From: Magnaporthiopsis rhizophila
Taxonomy: Eukaryota; Ascomycota; Sordariomycetes; Magnaporthales; Magnaporthaceae
DNA: 64,000 nt
Reading direction: 5' to 3'
NCBI GenBank assembly: GCA_003049465.1
Contig: PYSS01000137.1
Location: 1-64,000, forward strand
Part shown: in pieces, positions 34,757 through 45,300 of the stretch
Layout: each line of letters opens with the position of its first letter
Numbering within the stretch: position 1 is the first letter of the stretch
The notes under the pieces: model-generated
What the model was told of the DNA's origin: nothing
Databases searched by the model: none
The model's input: only the letters and a program-made list of their open reading frames with translations
Made by a program: the position numbers and the translations under genes

Positions 34757-36628
34757 CTCCTGCGCATCGGCTCAGATCACCATGTGCTCGAACCGCTCGA
34801 GGTGGTGTCGTTGGACGCGGCCCCGACCTTCTACGCTTTGAGCCACTGCTGGGGGACCAAGACACCCAGTTGCAACCTCCAGCTCGGGGCCGAGAATCTG
34901 GTTGTCCGTCCGGACCTTGCCGCCGGAGCCGCGAGGATTCGCAAACTCGCCGCCGAGGAGCCGGGGCTAGACCCTCCTCTTCTGTACGTGTGGATAGATA
35001 CGATCTGCATCAACCAGGAGGACTTGCAGGAGCGGTCGTCGCAGGTGCAGCTCATGAGGGAGGTTTATTCGCTGTCGGCCAGAACGCTAATCTGGCTCGG
35101 GCCGCATTCGCCAACGACCTCCATGGCATGGCAACTGCTAGACCGCATCTACGGCGTCTTCAGATCGCGGCACCCGCTTGCGGAGCGGATTTCCGACATA
35201 CCCGTCCAGCTCTACTCGGACGCCTACCACGCCGGCACCGGCTTGCCCCCCCTGGATGACGAGGCATGGCTGCACGTGAAGAAGCTGCTCGAGCTGGATT
35301 GGTTCTCCAGGGTCTGGGTCATCCAGGAGGTCGTGCTGTCCCTGCGGGACCCCTTGCTGCTGCACGGCGAGCACACGTACCCCTGGCACCGGCTGGGCTG
35401 GGCCGTCGCCTGGCTGCGACGAAACGGCTACACGCGGCTGCCCCAAGTTTCGGGAAAGGCGCTCAACATCGACGCGGTGTGCCTCCTCCAGCGGCGGCGG
35501 TGGGCCGCGGCGACGACGCATCGGTGGTGGCCGCTCGACGCGCTCATGTGCATCACGCAGAACAAGTTCCGGGCCACGGACCAGAGGGACAAAATCTACG
35601 GCCTGCTTGGCCTGGCCGCCGAGTCCCGTGAAGCCTCGGGCTTGCCCGGGCCGCTGCGCCCAGACTACAGCCTCGGCGTGGCCGAGACCTACCAGAGGGT
35701 GGCGAGATTCCTGCTCGAGCGGAGCGGCTCGCTGGCTATCATGACTCGCACCATCCCGGGACCTGCCGCGCTTCTCGGCCGGCGGCGGCGGCCCCCCCAG
35801 CTGCAAGGCCGAAGAGAAGAAGCGCCGCTGCCGTCGTGGACGCCAGATTGGAGCGACGTGGTCGACGGCGACTTTCGGGTTTTCCTCTCGTGGGTCTACT
35901 ACTCGGACGCCTCGAAGCCGATCCGCTTGGGATACCCAGAACAGTACGACGCCTCGGCCGGGCTGCCGGCTGCCGTGGGCGAATCGGCAGACGAGTCGAT
36001 CCTCCGGGTCGGCGGCATACGAGCAGACACGGTCACGGTCGCCGTCCCGTTCAACCCGGGGGACCACACGAGGGCGGCGTTCGACGGATGCTTTGCCGAA
36101 TCGATGGCTCGCGTGTGCGACGCGGCGGCGGCGTATTTTTTTCCATGCGGCATGGGCATGGGCATCTGGGCGGAGAACCTGATCAGGGCAACCACGGCAG
36201 ATCAACACCACCTCGTCGGCCATTCGTGGGAGCAGAGCGTCAGGGACGGCTCGGCATATCTGCGAGACCTCTTGCAAGGCAGGGAAGCACGTGCAACAAG
36301 CAGTCTCTACAAAGGAGCCGATTTGCTGGGGAAGCTCGCGGCCGGTGGGAACGCCAAGGAGTACGAGGCGCTGGCTCGAAGCTACTGCTTCGACAGATCA
36401 TTCATCACAACCTCTGGCGGGCGCATGGGCATCGGTCCCTCAGAGACCGAGGTTGGAGACACGGTCTCTGTGATACTAGGCGGCGGCGTGCCTTATATCA
36501 CAAGGAGGCATAGAACGGACTGCTGGCTCTTCGTGGGGGAAGCCTATGTGAACGGGCTTATGAACGGCGAGGCCGTTGGAGCATCCCGGCTGGGCATTCT
36601 CCAGGAGGAAGATTTTAATTTCCATTAA
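34613..36628 (+). CDS. HET-domain (heterokaryon incompatibility) protein
   Basis: Single-exon ORF of 671 residues. The HET domain spans about 70-230, with its three signatures: FYALSHCWG (73-81), LLYVWIDTICINQED followed by an Arg-Ser-Gln-Val-Gln-Leu-Met helix, and SARTLIWLGP. A long C-terminal region follows (WFSRVWVIQE, FRATDQRDKIYGLLGLA) and a domain of unknown fold ends the chain (GDTVSVILGG…). HET proteins trigger regulated cell death on non-self fusion, often downstream of NLRs. The start is uncertain because an 82-bp duplication covers it. The annotated ATG at 34613 reads copy 1 in one frame and copy 2 in another. Only the copy 2 frame (…YRELPERSIRLLRI) looks like a normal HET N-terminus. 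The original start may be the ATG at 34603 that lies in the corresponding frame of copy 1, which now runs to a stop. Confidence 0.92.
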   Translation: MGSVILPSFYGTENCPKDPFEHKTIKRHGECCFPKLLQYRELPERSIRLLRIGSDHHVLEPLEVVSLDAAPTFYALSHCWGTKTPSCNLQLGAENLVVRPDLAAGAARIRKLAAEEPGLDPPLLYVWIDTICINQEDLQERSSQVQLMREVYSLSARTLIWLGPHSPTTSMAWQLLDRIYGVFRSRHPLAERISDIPVQLYSDAYHAGTGLPPLDDEAWLHVKKLLELDWFSRVWVIQEVVLSLRDPLLLHGEHTYPWHRLGWAVAWLRRNGYTRLPQVSGKALNIDAVCLLQRRRWAAATTHRWWPLDALMCITQNKFRATDQRDKIYGLLGLAAESREASGLPGPLRPDYSLGVAETYQRVARFLLERSGSLAIMTRTIPGPAALLGRRRRPPQLQGRREEAPLPSWTPDWSDVVDGDFRVFLSWVYYSDASKPIRLGYPEQYDASAGLPAAVGESADESILRVGGIRADTVTVAVPFNPGDHTRAAFDGCFAESMARVCDAAAAYFFPCGMGMGIWAENLIRATTADQHHLVGHSWEQSVRDGSAYLRDLLQGREARATSSLYKGADLLGKLAAGGNAKEYEALARSYCFDRSFITTSGGRMGIGPSETEVGDTVSVILGGGVPYITRRHRTDCWLFVGEAYVNGLMNGEAVGASRLGILQEEDFNFH

Positions 36629-36917
36629 TTTTTTTAGTAGGTGGCCGAGGAGGCAGGTCGTGGAAAGGTGGTACTGGGCGCGCATGGACCGAGCCGAGCA
36701 CGTGGCGAGCAGCGGGGGTCTGCTCTGGCGACGGGCGAGCATCTCAGCACCGGAATGGTGATGCACAAGCACCAGCTCGCCGGTTTGGGTGCATCCAAAT
36801 CAACAGGTATGCAGGCGTGCAGATACCTTCTTCATCTGGAAATGGGTAGGCACGGGAGTCTGGGCTCCCGATACCCGCCTATGCAGTAGCCTCCACCGCC
36901 AGGTTCCCTGGTCCTGC
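36629..36917. other. 3' flank of the HET gene
   Basis: No gene or repeat recognised. Confidence 0.5.
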
Positions 36918-37103
36918 TCAGCCTCTTCCGTACTTTTGTGATATGCATTTTGCTTTGGACCAGCTGCGTTTCTGTTGTGCTGTTTCCTCCTCCCGCCGGG
37001 CGGCGATGGTGTAGAAGATGCTGCCGTCGTAGACCCCCTTAATGTCCTTCTTGCGCGTGTGGCCGTCCCGAGGCCACGGCAGAATGTACGGCTCGTTAGT
37101 CAG
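36918..37103 (-). other. Unrecognised coding-like fragment
   Basis: A 62-codon open frame on the minus strand reads EPYILPWPRDGHTRKKDIKG… then VYDGSIFYTIAARREEE and a basic tail. The composition is protein-like, but there is no start codon, and an ambiguous base lies just upstream at 37139. Probably an exon or a gene fragment of unknown family. Confidence 0.35.
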
Positions 37104-37379
37104 TTACGGACGACCGATTTCGGTCTGGGGGGGGGGGGNTTAGCGCACATTCCAGGCTGATGCGAAGCGAGGCGCAATGAATCCAGGCGCTAGAATCTCA
37201 GCGCTGTTAGTGAGGAATTTTAGAACAGCACTTGAGACGGCTTCAGCGCGCCCCCTCGTCCAATCATATTTACCTGGCGGGTTCTCCCCGAGTGCCGGGG
37301 CTCGTCGGTTTCCGTAGACGTTTTAGGTGCATCGGTGTTTGGCACCTGTGCATGCACGAATGCAGCCGATGCAGCCGTC

Positions 37380-37556
37380 GTGCACTCATTTGCACGCATG
37401 CATTCTTGCATTTGTGCACTTTTTTTTTGTATTCTTGCACTCGTGCACCCGATTTGCACCAAGCACTCGTGCACTTTTTTTTGCATTCTTGCACCCGATT
37501 TGCACCAAGCACTCTTTGCACCCAAGCACTCGTGCACTTTTTTTTGTTCTGACTCG
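37380..37556. repeat. TGCA-rich imperfect tandem repeat
   Basis: About two and a half units of ~50 bp built from GTGCACTTTTTTTT, GCATTCTTGCAC and CCGATTTGCACCAAGCACTC segments. The palindromic core TGCA recurs more than a dozen times in 180 bp. It resembles, but is not identical to, the dispersed TGCA-rich repeats elsewhere in the window. Confidence 0.8.
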
Positions 37557-37609
37557 TCGCACGGGGTTAGGGTTGGCCCATCAAATTCGTGCACAGGCGC
37601 CGTCGTTGT

Positions 37610-37685
37610 AGAGTGCCGCTCGCGCTCGACCTTTGCAAAGCAGGGCTGCAATTGGACCCGGGCAAAATGGAGCTATTATAGGGGC
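37610..37685 (+). repeat. Inverted copy of LINE-relic segment
   Basis: About 63 bp identical to the reverse complement of 25970-26033, the start of the RT relic. Only this fragment is present. Confidence 0.85.
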
Positions 37686-38006
37686 GTTTAAATTTCCAAT
37701 GTTGGCGGGTTGCGAGCGCTGGGCCGACCGCGCCACCACACCCGCGTTTTTATAAGGTGCCAGGCAGATCCTTGGCGGCTTTCTGTTGTTGGGTCCCAAA
37801 GCTTATCCCCTGCCTGGTCTTTCCTCCCGCGAACGCGCACCGTTTCCTGATTCGGGCATTATACGTCCTTTATAAGTGAGGCACGGATATGTGCTGGGCG
37901 ACGGCGCCAGCCTCGGGCGGCCGCACATTCCCGGCATGGGGCGCACGCCAACGGGCCCCGGGCTACCTACGCCGTGGTCGATACCTCATCCGATGCCCAC
38001 CAATGT

Positions 38007-38315
38007 TTATTTCCTTGCTCGTGCCAATGTCCCTGCACCTTTGTCCCGGAAGAGCGTTCTGGGTGCGTCCGAAAGCAGGGGTGCATGACAAGGCCAGCCT
38101 CCGGAATGGCCTTCGGGGCCGCGGGGTTTGATCCTCTTGGGCGGCGACCGCTGCCGGCTCGGGCGAGGTCGAGGGGTCGCCGCGGTTGCGGGAGTGGGCA
38201 GACGGATGAACACACCGTCGTTTGGTCGCGAGCGCTTGCGGGCACTGCAAAAAGCGCCGCCGTCGTTGTCGGGGACAGCACGGAGGAGCCACCGCAGCAA
38301 ATGGTTCCGGTCCAT
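38007..38315 (-). pseudogene. 5' fragment of a PD-(D/E)XK-like nuclease paralogue
   Basis: From the ATG at 38315 the first ~45 codons parallel the start of the gene at 62456: LLRWLLRAVPDNDGG…SARKRSRP against VLRWLRAIPDDGGG…SARKRARS. The Ser-Thr-Ser-Pro-Glu-Pro-Ala block can be recognised further on, but in a shifted frame. Similarity is then lost, and the conserved nuclease-like part is absent. A truncated, frame-shifted copy in the opposite orientation to the full-length gene. Confidence 0.75.
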
Positions 38316-38333
38316 GTTTCCCTACCCGTGTAG

Positions 38334-38388
38334 GCGACCCTGAGATGGAAGGTTTGGTGGGAGAATTGGGGACCTATTAAAGATGATA
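38334..38388 (+). repeat. Single-arm copy of the palindromic element
   Basis: Matches the reverse complement of the right arm of the 25222-25412 palindrome (GCGACCCTGAGA…, GTGGGAGAATT…, GGGGACCTATTAAAGA). Confidence 0.75.
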
Positions 38389-38395
38389 TGTACCA

Positions 38396-38984
38396 AAGCA
38401 ACAATAGATCCGAGGGCGAACGCGACGAACGACACGAGCATAAGAAGGAAAGGGTTTCCAGCCGGTCGGCGACCTCGACTGACACCCCTGTGCGAGATGT
38501 TCGGCATAAAAAGCCCGGAATAGACAGGAGGGGCCACGCCACGATGGGCCAAGCCACGCGGCCGTTATTTTTCTTCCGTTCTGTTTTGTTTCGTTGGATT
38601 CTCCGGCCGGTGCTAGTCCCGCATCCCGGACGATGGGGTTCCCAAACAGCTACCGCGCCCATATCCGTGGTGAACATATACGCTTCCCTACAGGGCCCCA
38701 AGTACAACGTGACCATGGGAAAGATTGCATCCAGCTGTGCAGCGGTTACCCCAAGTACCCCTGGTAGAATATGACGCGCCACCATGTTACACCCCAAGGG
38801 CGGGCGTTGAGCAGTGCTGGGTTTAGGTTGCTTGCCCAAGGGGAAACCCTGTGCCCTGGGGTCACGGAGGCGGCACCAGAATCAGGCACATGGCCGCTCC
38901 ATTCCCAGCCCCAACTTGGCACGTGTCCCCGAGGCGGAACCCCCAAATTAGAGAAAGAGAAGGAAAAAAGGAAAAAAGGGAAAG
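38396..38984. other. Intergenic, dispersed repeat near 38700
   Basis: A segment at about 38700-38795 resembles 41325-41440: both carry CAACGTGACCATGG, CCAAGTACCCCTGG and GCGCCACCATGTTAC. No gene is supported. Confidence 0.5.
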
Positions 38985-39521
38985 CTAGTTCTCCGGGACA
39001 GCCCACATAGGAAAGGTGTCTCGAACCAATATGCCGTTCTCCGTGTACGGCTGCCCATTGTAGCGCCAGTAAACGGATCCGTCGTTCGGCTCGATCTCAC
39101 GGTCAAAGGCGCCGTCGCCCCCGTTCCCGGGGTGCTCGTAGCCGAGCGAGCCGGTGCCGTTGTCGAAAAGGGGCCGGCCCGAGAACAGCTCGCGAGAGGG
39201 CGCGTGGCCGGCGACGGTCAAGCCCGGGACCGCGGAGAGGCCCTGGCAGCGGCGGAAGCCCTGGACGAGCAGGCGGTAGAGAGCCTCGCGCATCGTGCAG
39301 CCGCCCGGGTTTATCCGCGGGACGACCCAGCAGTCGACCTCGCAATCCTTCTCGCGGACGGCGTCGAGAACGGCTGCGCGGAACTGCAGCAGCAGCATGG
39401 TTTTGCCGTCGAAGCAAAAGACCTGCATGCATCCATACTTGTGCGCGTACCTAGGTTTTCCGATTTGCTCGTTGAGCCAAAAATTTGAGATAGGGTAACA
39501 GGCTATAGGATAAGATATTTA

Positions 39522-39556
<35 letters not shown>

Positions 39557-40140
39557 GAGAGAAAGGGAGAGGAGGTTTGGTACGGACCCTCGAAGCTCTC
39601 TCGATAGCACCTTTGTCCGCGGGGATCCGCAAACGCCGGCTTGCCACTGGTCGGCGTCGATGAGATTCCTTTTAAATCCACCAATGACGAGCGGGTGCTT
39701 GTTGTTCCCAAACTCGTGCGAGTAGACGACGTCGACCACCTCTTGGTTGGAAGGATTCTGGCGCGACTTGGTCTCGCAAGTCTGCAAAACCATGGGGTGC
39801 CGGTTCCACGCGGCCAGGACGACGTTTGAAACCTCGGTGTGGAACCAGAGGGCCATGTCGGACTCGGAGTCGAGGCGGTGGCGCCGCCGGTTGGGCCGCT
39901 CGCCGAACACGTCCAGCCTCGGTTGGTCGTCGAGCATGGCGGGAGCAAGGCCGTGTCCCAGTCGGCGACGGTTACTTCCCCGACGCCATTTTGGCCCGGG
40001 CTGACGTAGATGTGCACGGACAGTCTGCTGATGGGTTCATACTTTCTGGCCCGATCCTTGTCCGTCCCCGTCCTGAGGCCCGTAAAGTGGACGTGGTTGG
40101 TTGGGTGCTCTTGGAGGAGCTGCCTGAACGGCACCGACAT
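38985..40140 (-). pseudogene. Accessory fungal family gene with one frame break
   Basis: Two exons (40140-39588 and 39450-38985) with a phase-2 intron that contains a T30 run (39523-39552 as A on the plus strand). The encoded order is MSVPFRQLLQEHP…, RHRLDSESDMALWFHTEVSN VVLAAW, VPLVIGGFKRNLI-like, SRELRG | YAHKYGCMQVFCFDG, CEVDCWVVPRINPGG, LVQGFRRCQG. From memory this matches an expanded Sordariomycete family of unknown function, often near kinase-like genes, as here. One base too many or too few near 39936-39950 (a GGG run) separates the first ~65 residues from the rest, so no full-length protein is encoded as written. All else, including splice sites, looks intact. This suggests recent decay or a base-call error. 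Confidence 0.65.
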
Positions 40141-40261
40141 GGTTGATGACTTGCGAGGGAGGAACGAGAACACAATCTGCCGTCTATAAAAAGATTCTGC
40201 ACACCCAACAGCTCCCTACTCGCCTAGGGATCTGCTTGCTCGAAGCGCGGGTCTGGGAGCC

Positions 40262-41182
40262 CTAGTTTGGTAGTGTCAGCGTGGGCAAAACTCGGGTTAT
40301 CGTTCCACACCGAATGGACTCACGGTGATTCGCTCGTTTTGGATAGATTCGCCGATGGCAAGGGAGGACGCCCCAGGGGATGCCGTTGGGAAAGCGATTA
40401 TGGCAGTTGATATACTGGCGCATGGCACGATTGACACGAGTGACAAGAGTGATAACGCGGTCCGCTACACCCCCGTCCTTGTCTATTCGCACCGCCGAGT
40501 CGAAATCGATGAGCATGATCGTCGCCGCCAATAACAAGTATATTGTCCAATTTCACATCGCAATGGTCGACGCCAGCCTCGAGGGTGGCCTCGACCGCGT
40601 CCGTCATCATCTGCTCGAGCTTGTCGATGGGAAGCGAGCCCACCTCGGGTTCGTTTAGCAAACGCCCGCCGACGTCAGCCATGATGAGCCCCCGCCTCGT
40701 CACCCCGTCCGTGCCGGGGTGCTTGATCTGGCCGTAGAGCTTGGGCACGACGCGTCCGGCCAGCGGGGCCAGGAGCCCGTACATGTCGACCTCGTTGTCG
40801 AATTTCTCCTCCCAACCGGGCTTTTCTCTCTTCATGAAGAGGCGGTCGGGGAGGAACCATTCAGGCCATCGACTTTCCAGGCACTTCTTCCACGTCGGCG
40901 GGAGGAGGCGTGACAGGCGACCCAAAAAAGAGCTCAGCGTGCTCGGCAGCACGCGCAGGAACACCACGTGCGGATGGTGATCGCATATCTCGCCGCGCGC
41001 CGCAACGCGCCGGGTGCCGAGCCAAAAGTCCTGTTGTTCCGGAACAGCGTGTTAGCACGAGAAGGGCTGCCAGCGTCCCGGGGGCTGAGGTGACTGACGA
41101 GATCGGCTTCTGTGTCGCCGTCGCCGCCATCGACGTCGCGACCAGAGCCGGGTGAGAGCAAGAGCTGTAGGTTGAGACGCAT
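40262..41182 (-). pseudogene. Broken protein-kinase-like accessory gene
   Basis: From ATG 41182 (MRLNLQLLLSPG…) through a frame change near 41000 into CDHHPHVVFLRVLP…, then FDNEVDMYGLLAPLAGRVVPKLYG, RRGLIMADVGG. The catalytic loop reads HCDVKLDNILV, fitting the H-x-D-x-K-x-x-N pattern of kinase-fold enzymes. The expected metal-binding Asp motif (IMLIDFD) follows at once, but in another frame because of a one-base shift near 40511-40525. A downstream tail to 40262 has no motif. The family is a fungal kinase-like expansion of unknown substrate. At least two frame breaks make it a pseudogene as written. It is in tandem, on the same strand, with the family gene that ends at 40140. Confidence 0.65.
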
Positions 41183-42149
41183 CGCGGCGAGAGTCGTCTG
41201 AAGAAGCAAAACAGTGGAGTGCGAGGTCGCGCGTAATTAAAGGGGCGGCTAAACCCAGACCCACTAAAATGTCATAGGGGATCAGTGTATCCGTGGTAGC
41301 ACACACACACGCACAGCACCAACCTACAACGTGACCATGGCCAGCGGCGGCCACCCAAGTACCCCTGGCAGACAGGCAAGGCAAGATTAGGCGGTTGTTG
41401 GAACTTTTTATATAACGCGCCACCATGTTACAAACAGGCCTTCTGCTCACTGAACCTTCTACCTCCGGGTCGCCATCCACCTGCCACCTGGCTTCCCCAT
41501 CCGAGCCGTTTCCTGTGCACCACCCCCTCTCCCGCCTACAAAGGTAGTCATCCACGAAAACCATCCTGCTTGGCGTCCAGCACGGGTTAGTGTGGGTTAG
41601 TAAGCATCGCCGCTGCAGCTCAGGCCCGCCTCACCCCTGCTCGGTGATGCTCAGGGATCTAATCACCTCCACCACCCTTTTGGGAAGAATGCATGGCAAC
41701 GTCCCCTTCGCAACCAACATCGCCTCGTCCTTCCACGACTTTGGTCAACTTTACGCGATGTATGCCACGGGCGAGGAGTTGGCCGCCGCCGCCGGGATGG
41801 GGGACGGGTGCAGGAGGAGGAGGAGGAGGAGGAGGAGGAGGAGTATATTTAACGTCGGTGAGTCGGGATCTACCAGTCCCTGCCTCCCGAGGGGCATACG
41901 ACATGCTAGCGCTACCTAAGCTAAACATTAGGCTACATGTTGCTATCCGGCGGCTAGCAGAGTTAAACGCGAAGGCACACGGAGGTCGGGCCGTATTCCG
42001 GCGCTCCTTGATAGTGAGCGGGCGATCGGCTGTAGGGCGTATATATACGCCGGGGCGTTGTAAGCGCTGCGGGTGGTAGTAGTGCGACTAACCGAGATAG
42101 ACACCAGTGGTCGCGAGGTTAATCCACCGACTAAATTTCGATACGTTAT
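41183..42149. other. Intergenic with repeat fragments and (GGA)n
   Basis: It contains the 41325-41440 repeat segment. A stretch near 41490-41560 resembles the 5' flank of the nuclease-like gene at 62456 (TTCCCCATCCGAGCCGTTTCC). A (GGA)n tract lies at about 41811-41842. A plus-strand frame from ATG 41647 has a protein-like start (MLRDLITSTTLLGRMHGNVP…) but runs into the GGA tract; it is not called as a gene. Confidence 0.5.
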
Positions 42150-42316
42150 AAATCCAGCAGAGCACTCCAGTGTAAATTGCCACACGGGAACTACCACCAT
42201 CTAACAAATATTAGCTAAACTTTTTTCCACATTCTTAGGCCTTCTATTTGCCACGTCTTAAATATATAAGTGAGGGCAAGCAGTAGGTGGTGGGTTAGGA
42301 GGTGGTAAAATCGTTA
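42150..42316 (-). repeat. 3' flank shared with the NLR gene
   Basis: Counterpart of 28712-28879. Differences are biased: CCAAC to CTAAC, AACAT to AATAT, GCCAA to GCTAA, TGGGG to TAGGG-like and GGTGAAG to GGTAAAA-like. These are CpA to TpA or TpG to TpA changes, as expected from repeat-induced point mutation. Confidence 0.8.
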
Positions 42317-45300
42317 TTTAAGAAGCCTTACAACGGCCACGTGCCCTCTCTTCGCGGCACAACGCAGCGGCGTGTACCCGTTGCGGTCCTTCGCCTCCTT
42401 ATCGGCGCCCGCCTCCATAAGCAGCCTCACAATGGCCTCATACCCTCTCTCCGCGGCATAACGCAGCGGCGTGCGCCCGATGCGGTCCTTCGCCTCCTTG
42501 TCGGCGCCCGCCTCCACGAGCAGCCTCGCGACGGCCTTGTGCCCTCCGAGGTGCAGCGGCGTGTACCCGTAGCGGTCCTTCGCCTCCTTATCGGCGCCCG
42601 CCTCCACAAGCAGCCTTGCGATGGCCACGTGCCCTTTTTTTGCGGCACAATGCAGCGGCGTGCACCTAAAGTGGTTCCTCTCCTGCATGCGCCCGATATC
42701 ATCCCTCGCCTCCTTATCGGCGCCCGCCTCCACAAGCAGCCTCGCAACGGCCTCGTGCCCTCTCTCCGCGGCATAACGCAGCGGCGTGCGCCCGAAGCCG
42801 TCCTCCGCCTCCTTGTCGGCGCCCGCCTCCACGAGCAGCCTCGCGACGGCCTCGTGCCCTTCCCCCGCGGCCAGGCGCAGCGGCGTGCGCCGGAAGCCGT
42901 CCTCCGCCTCCTTGTCGGCGCCCGCCTCCACGAGCAGCCTCGCGACGGCCTTGTGCCCTCTTTCCGCGGCATAATGCAGCGGCGTATACCCGTTGCGGTC
43001 CTTCGCCTCCTTGTCGGCGCCCGCCTCCACGGCGAGCAACTGAACCACTTCCGCCATTCCCGCTATCGCTGCTAGATGCAAGGCAGTCCTGCCGTAATGG
43101 TCTCGTAGCTTTTTGTTCGCGTCTTGCCATAGAGACTTAACAATGTCCTTATGCCCATTATATGCAGCCCAGTATAATGGAGTGGTTCCCGAGGCGTCCA
43201 TGACATCAAGAGCTGCTCCTGCCTCAATCAACTGCCTCACCACATCGAGATGGCCATTCATTGCTGCACAATGCAGCGGCGCCACTCCATCTCTGCCACG
43301 CACATCCAGTTCTGCGCCTTCTCGGAGGAGATTCTGTACGATTGAAATCTCACTGCGCTGGCAGGCATAATGCAGCGGCGTCCATTCGAGAAGGTCTCGG
43401 GCATTGATATCTGCTTGAAGTTTCAGCAGTACTTTGGCGGTATATGCGGATCCTTTCGCTGTGGCGTAATGGAGTGGCATCCATCCGAGAAGATCCTGGG
43501 CATTAACGTCTGCTCTTTTGTCGAAATTATCCCCGGGATTCCACCACGAGCTCGCAGCATGCTGATGCAGTGCCGTAAAGTTGAATGTGTCGGGGTAACC
43601 TGTGTCTTCTACCCAGCCAGACCGGGCCTCCTGCACAGGGACACATATCCAAAAACGGCCCTGTTTCTCATATAAGCTCATAAGGCCTGACAAAACCCCC
43701 CGGCCAACAATCCTCAGCTCCTTTTCGAGATCCGATTTTAGCTTTTTTAGTTCCGAGATATCTCCTCCCTCGTACCGTTGAGCTTCTCTCAACTCGAAAG
43801 CTCGAGTGATGGTCCTCAGATATTCCATCAACACGGCTGTAGCCTTAGTGGCAATGCCACTCTGTTCCGGGAATGTCTTTGCTACTCGAAAGAGCCACAA
43901 ATATGCGTCACCAGCCTGTTTCCAATGCTGCAGCTGCTCGTGTCGCTTGGCATGTTGTCGCGCCAGCTCGACAATCTCGTCAGCTTGCGGAAGCTTCTGC
44001 TGCGCGCTCAGTGGGGGAATTATGGCCAGGTAGATTTCTTCCAGACTTCCGAGTCCGGTGGTTTGGATGTCCTGAGCCATCTTGGAAAGCCGGCTGTTGC
44101 GTAGTGCAATCGATTGCCATGTTGAATCGCCACTTTCACCGTCTCTCTGTGCAGGCCGTACATCTGCCCTGTCCTCTATTCGCTCCATCGTTTTAGCCGC
44201 AGCCCACATGAAGGCGGAGAACATGTGCTGGGCGTATAGTGTCTTCAAAGGACTGTATGATTCGACTGCCAAGGGAGCATCTTCGCAGGGGGATTTTGGA
44301 GACTTTCGCTTGTACAGATACATGTCAATATCTGCGGGAGGAAACCTGACGCCGGACGCGAATCCGACAATCCGGTGGCTCTCCACCTCCATTATACTGC
44401 TGTCGTTATCCGATTTAGTGTCATCAATCTGGATGACTCTGGCGGCACCCTCAGGCATCCACCACTGGAGGTCTCGATACAGAGCCGCCGTATGCGAGCC
44501 TAGAAGTCGGAGGCTAGGCTTTGCGGACGTCTCTTTCCGCAGCCACGCGTCGTCTTTGGGCCTTTCTCCGCCGCCATTTCCTTGGGTCTCCCTGGCGTTT
44601 TCATCGTCTGGGGACTCTTTCTCATCGTTCTCCTGCTTGTCGACGGAGTAAAGCCACAACGAGAGCGCTGCTTCGATCTCGTCGGAGTAGGCTCTCCACC
44701 TCCCGCCACGCCGTTTGACATGAAAGGGTATCGACTCGTAGTCGGGCCGTTCAAGAGACCAGAGAGCCTTAAGGGACCAGGTGAACTCCCCGCCCGCAGA
44801 ATCAGGGCCGAAGAGGGCATCCATCGTCTCCTCGATCGCGCGGGCCAAGGATATGGCTTCTGTGGATGCTGGTCCGTGCCAGTTGGCAAGCTCACCAAGA
44901 TCTCTCCGTATATCCATCACCCTGTGGGCATTTGACCAGGAACCGGAACCTTTGCCCTGGGCCGGGTCAATGCGCGCCGGATCTTCCACCGCTGCGATTC
45001 TCCAGTCCCAATGACCGCTGTCCGCCCAAGGTCTGCTGCGTTTGTCCCATTGTCCATCGTCTTTGGGGGGGTGCAGCCAAGGGGCGTTCGCGTCCTTCCC
45101 TCCGAGGGTCATGGCCAACCAATCTAGCTCATGCCCGGGGACAAGTGGTAGGGCCTTTGGATTTTCTGCGAGATTGCGGCGGACCCATGCCCTGAGAATA
45201 GTCATCAGGACTGTTGCGCCAAGTTGAGTAACCGAGGCCGACCAGTGCATCGCGCGCAACCCGGTGAACTGCACGATGAAGCCGCTGATGCTGACAAATA

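Noticed and set aside
35138..36277. Minus-strand ORF of 379 codons inside the HET gene
   Set aside because: Antisense shadow of the HET coding frame, caused by high third-position GC; Arg/Pro-rich without motifs.
37555..37580. GGGTTAGGGTT-like string as a telomere trace
   Set aside because: Only about one and a half units; no tandem TTAGGG array anywhere in the window.
39523..39552. A30 run as an insertion tail breaking the gene
   Set aside because: It lies inside an intron that splices in phase, acting as a long pyrimidine tract on the coding strand; the actual frame break is elsewhere.
42302..43075. Plus-strand ORF of 257 codons with repeats (and similar minus-frame ORFs)
   Set aside because: Antisense or off-frame reading of the ankyrin repeats of the membrane protein.
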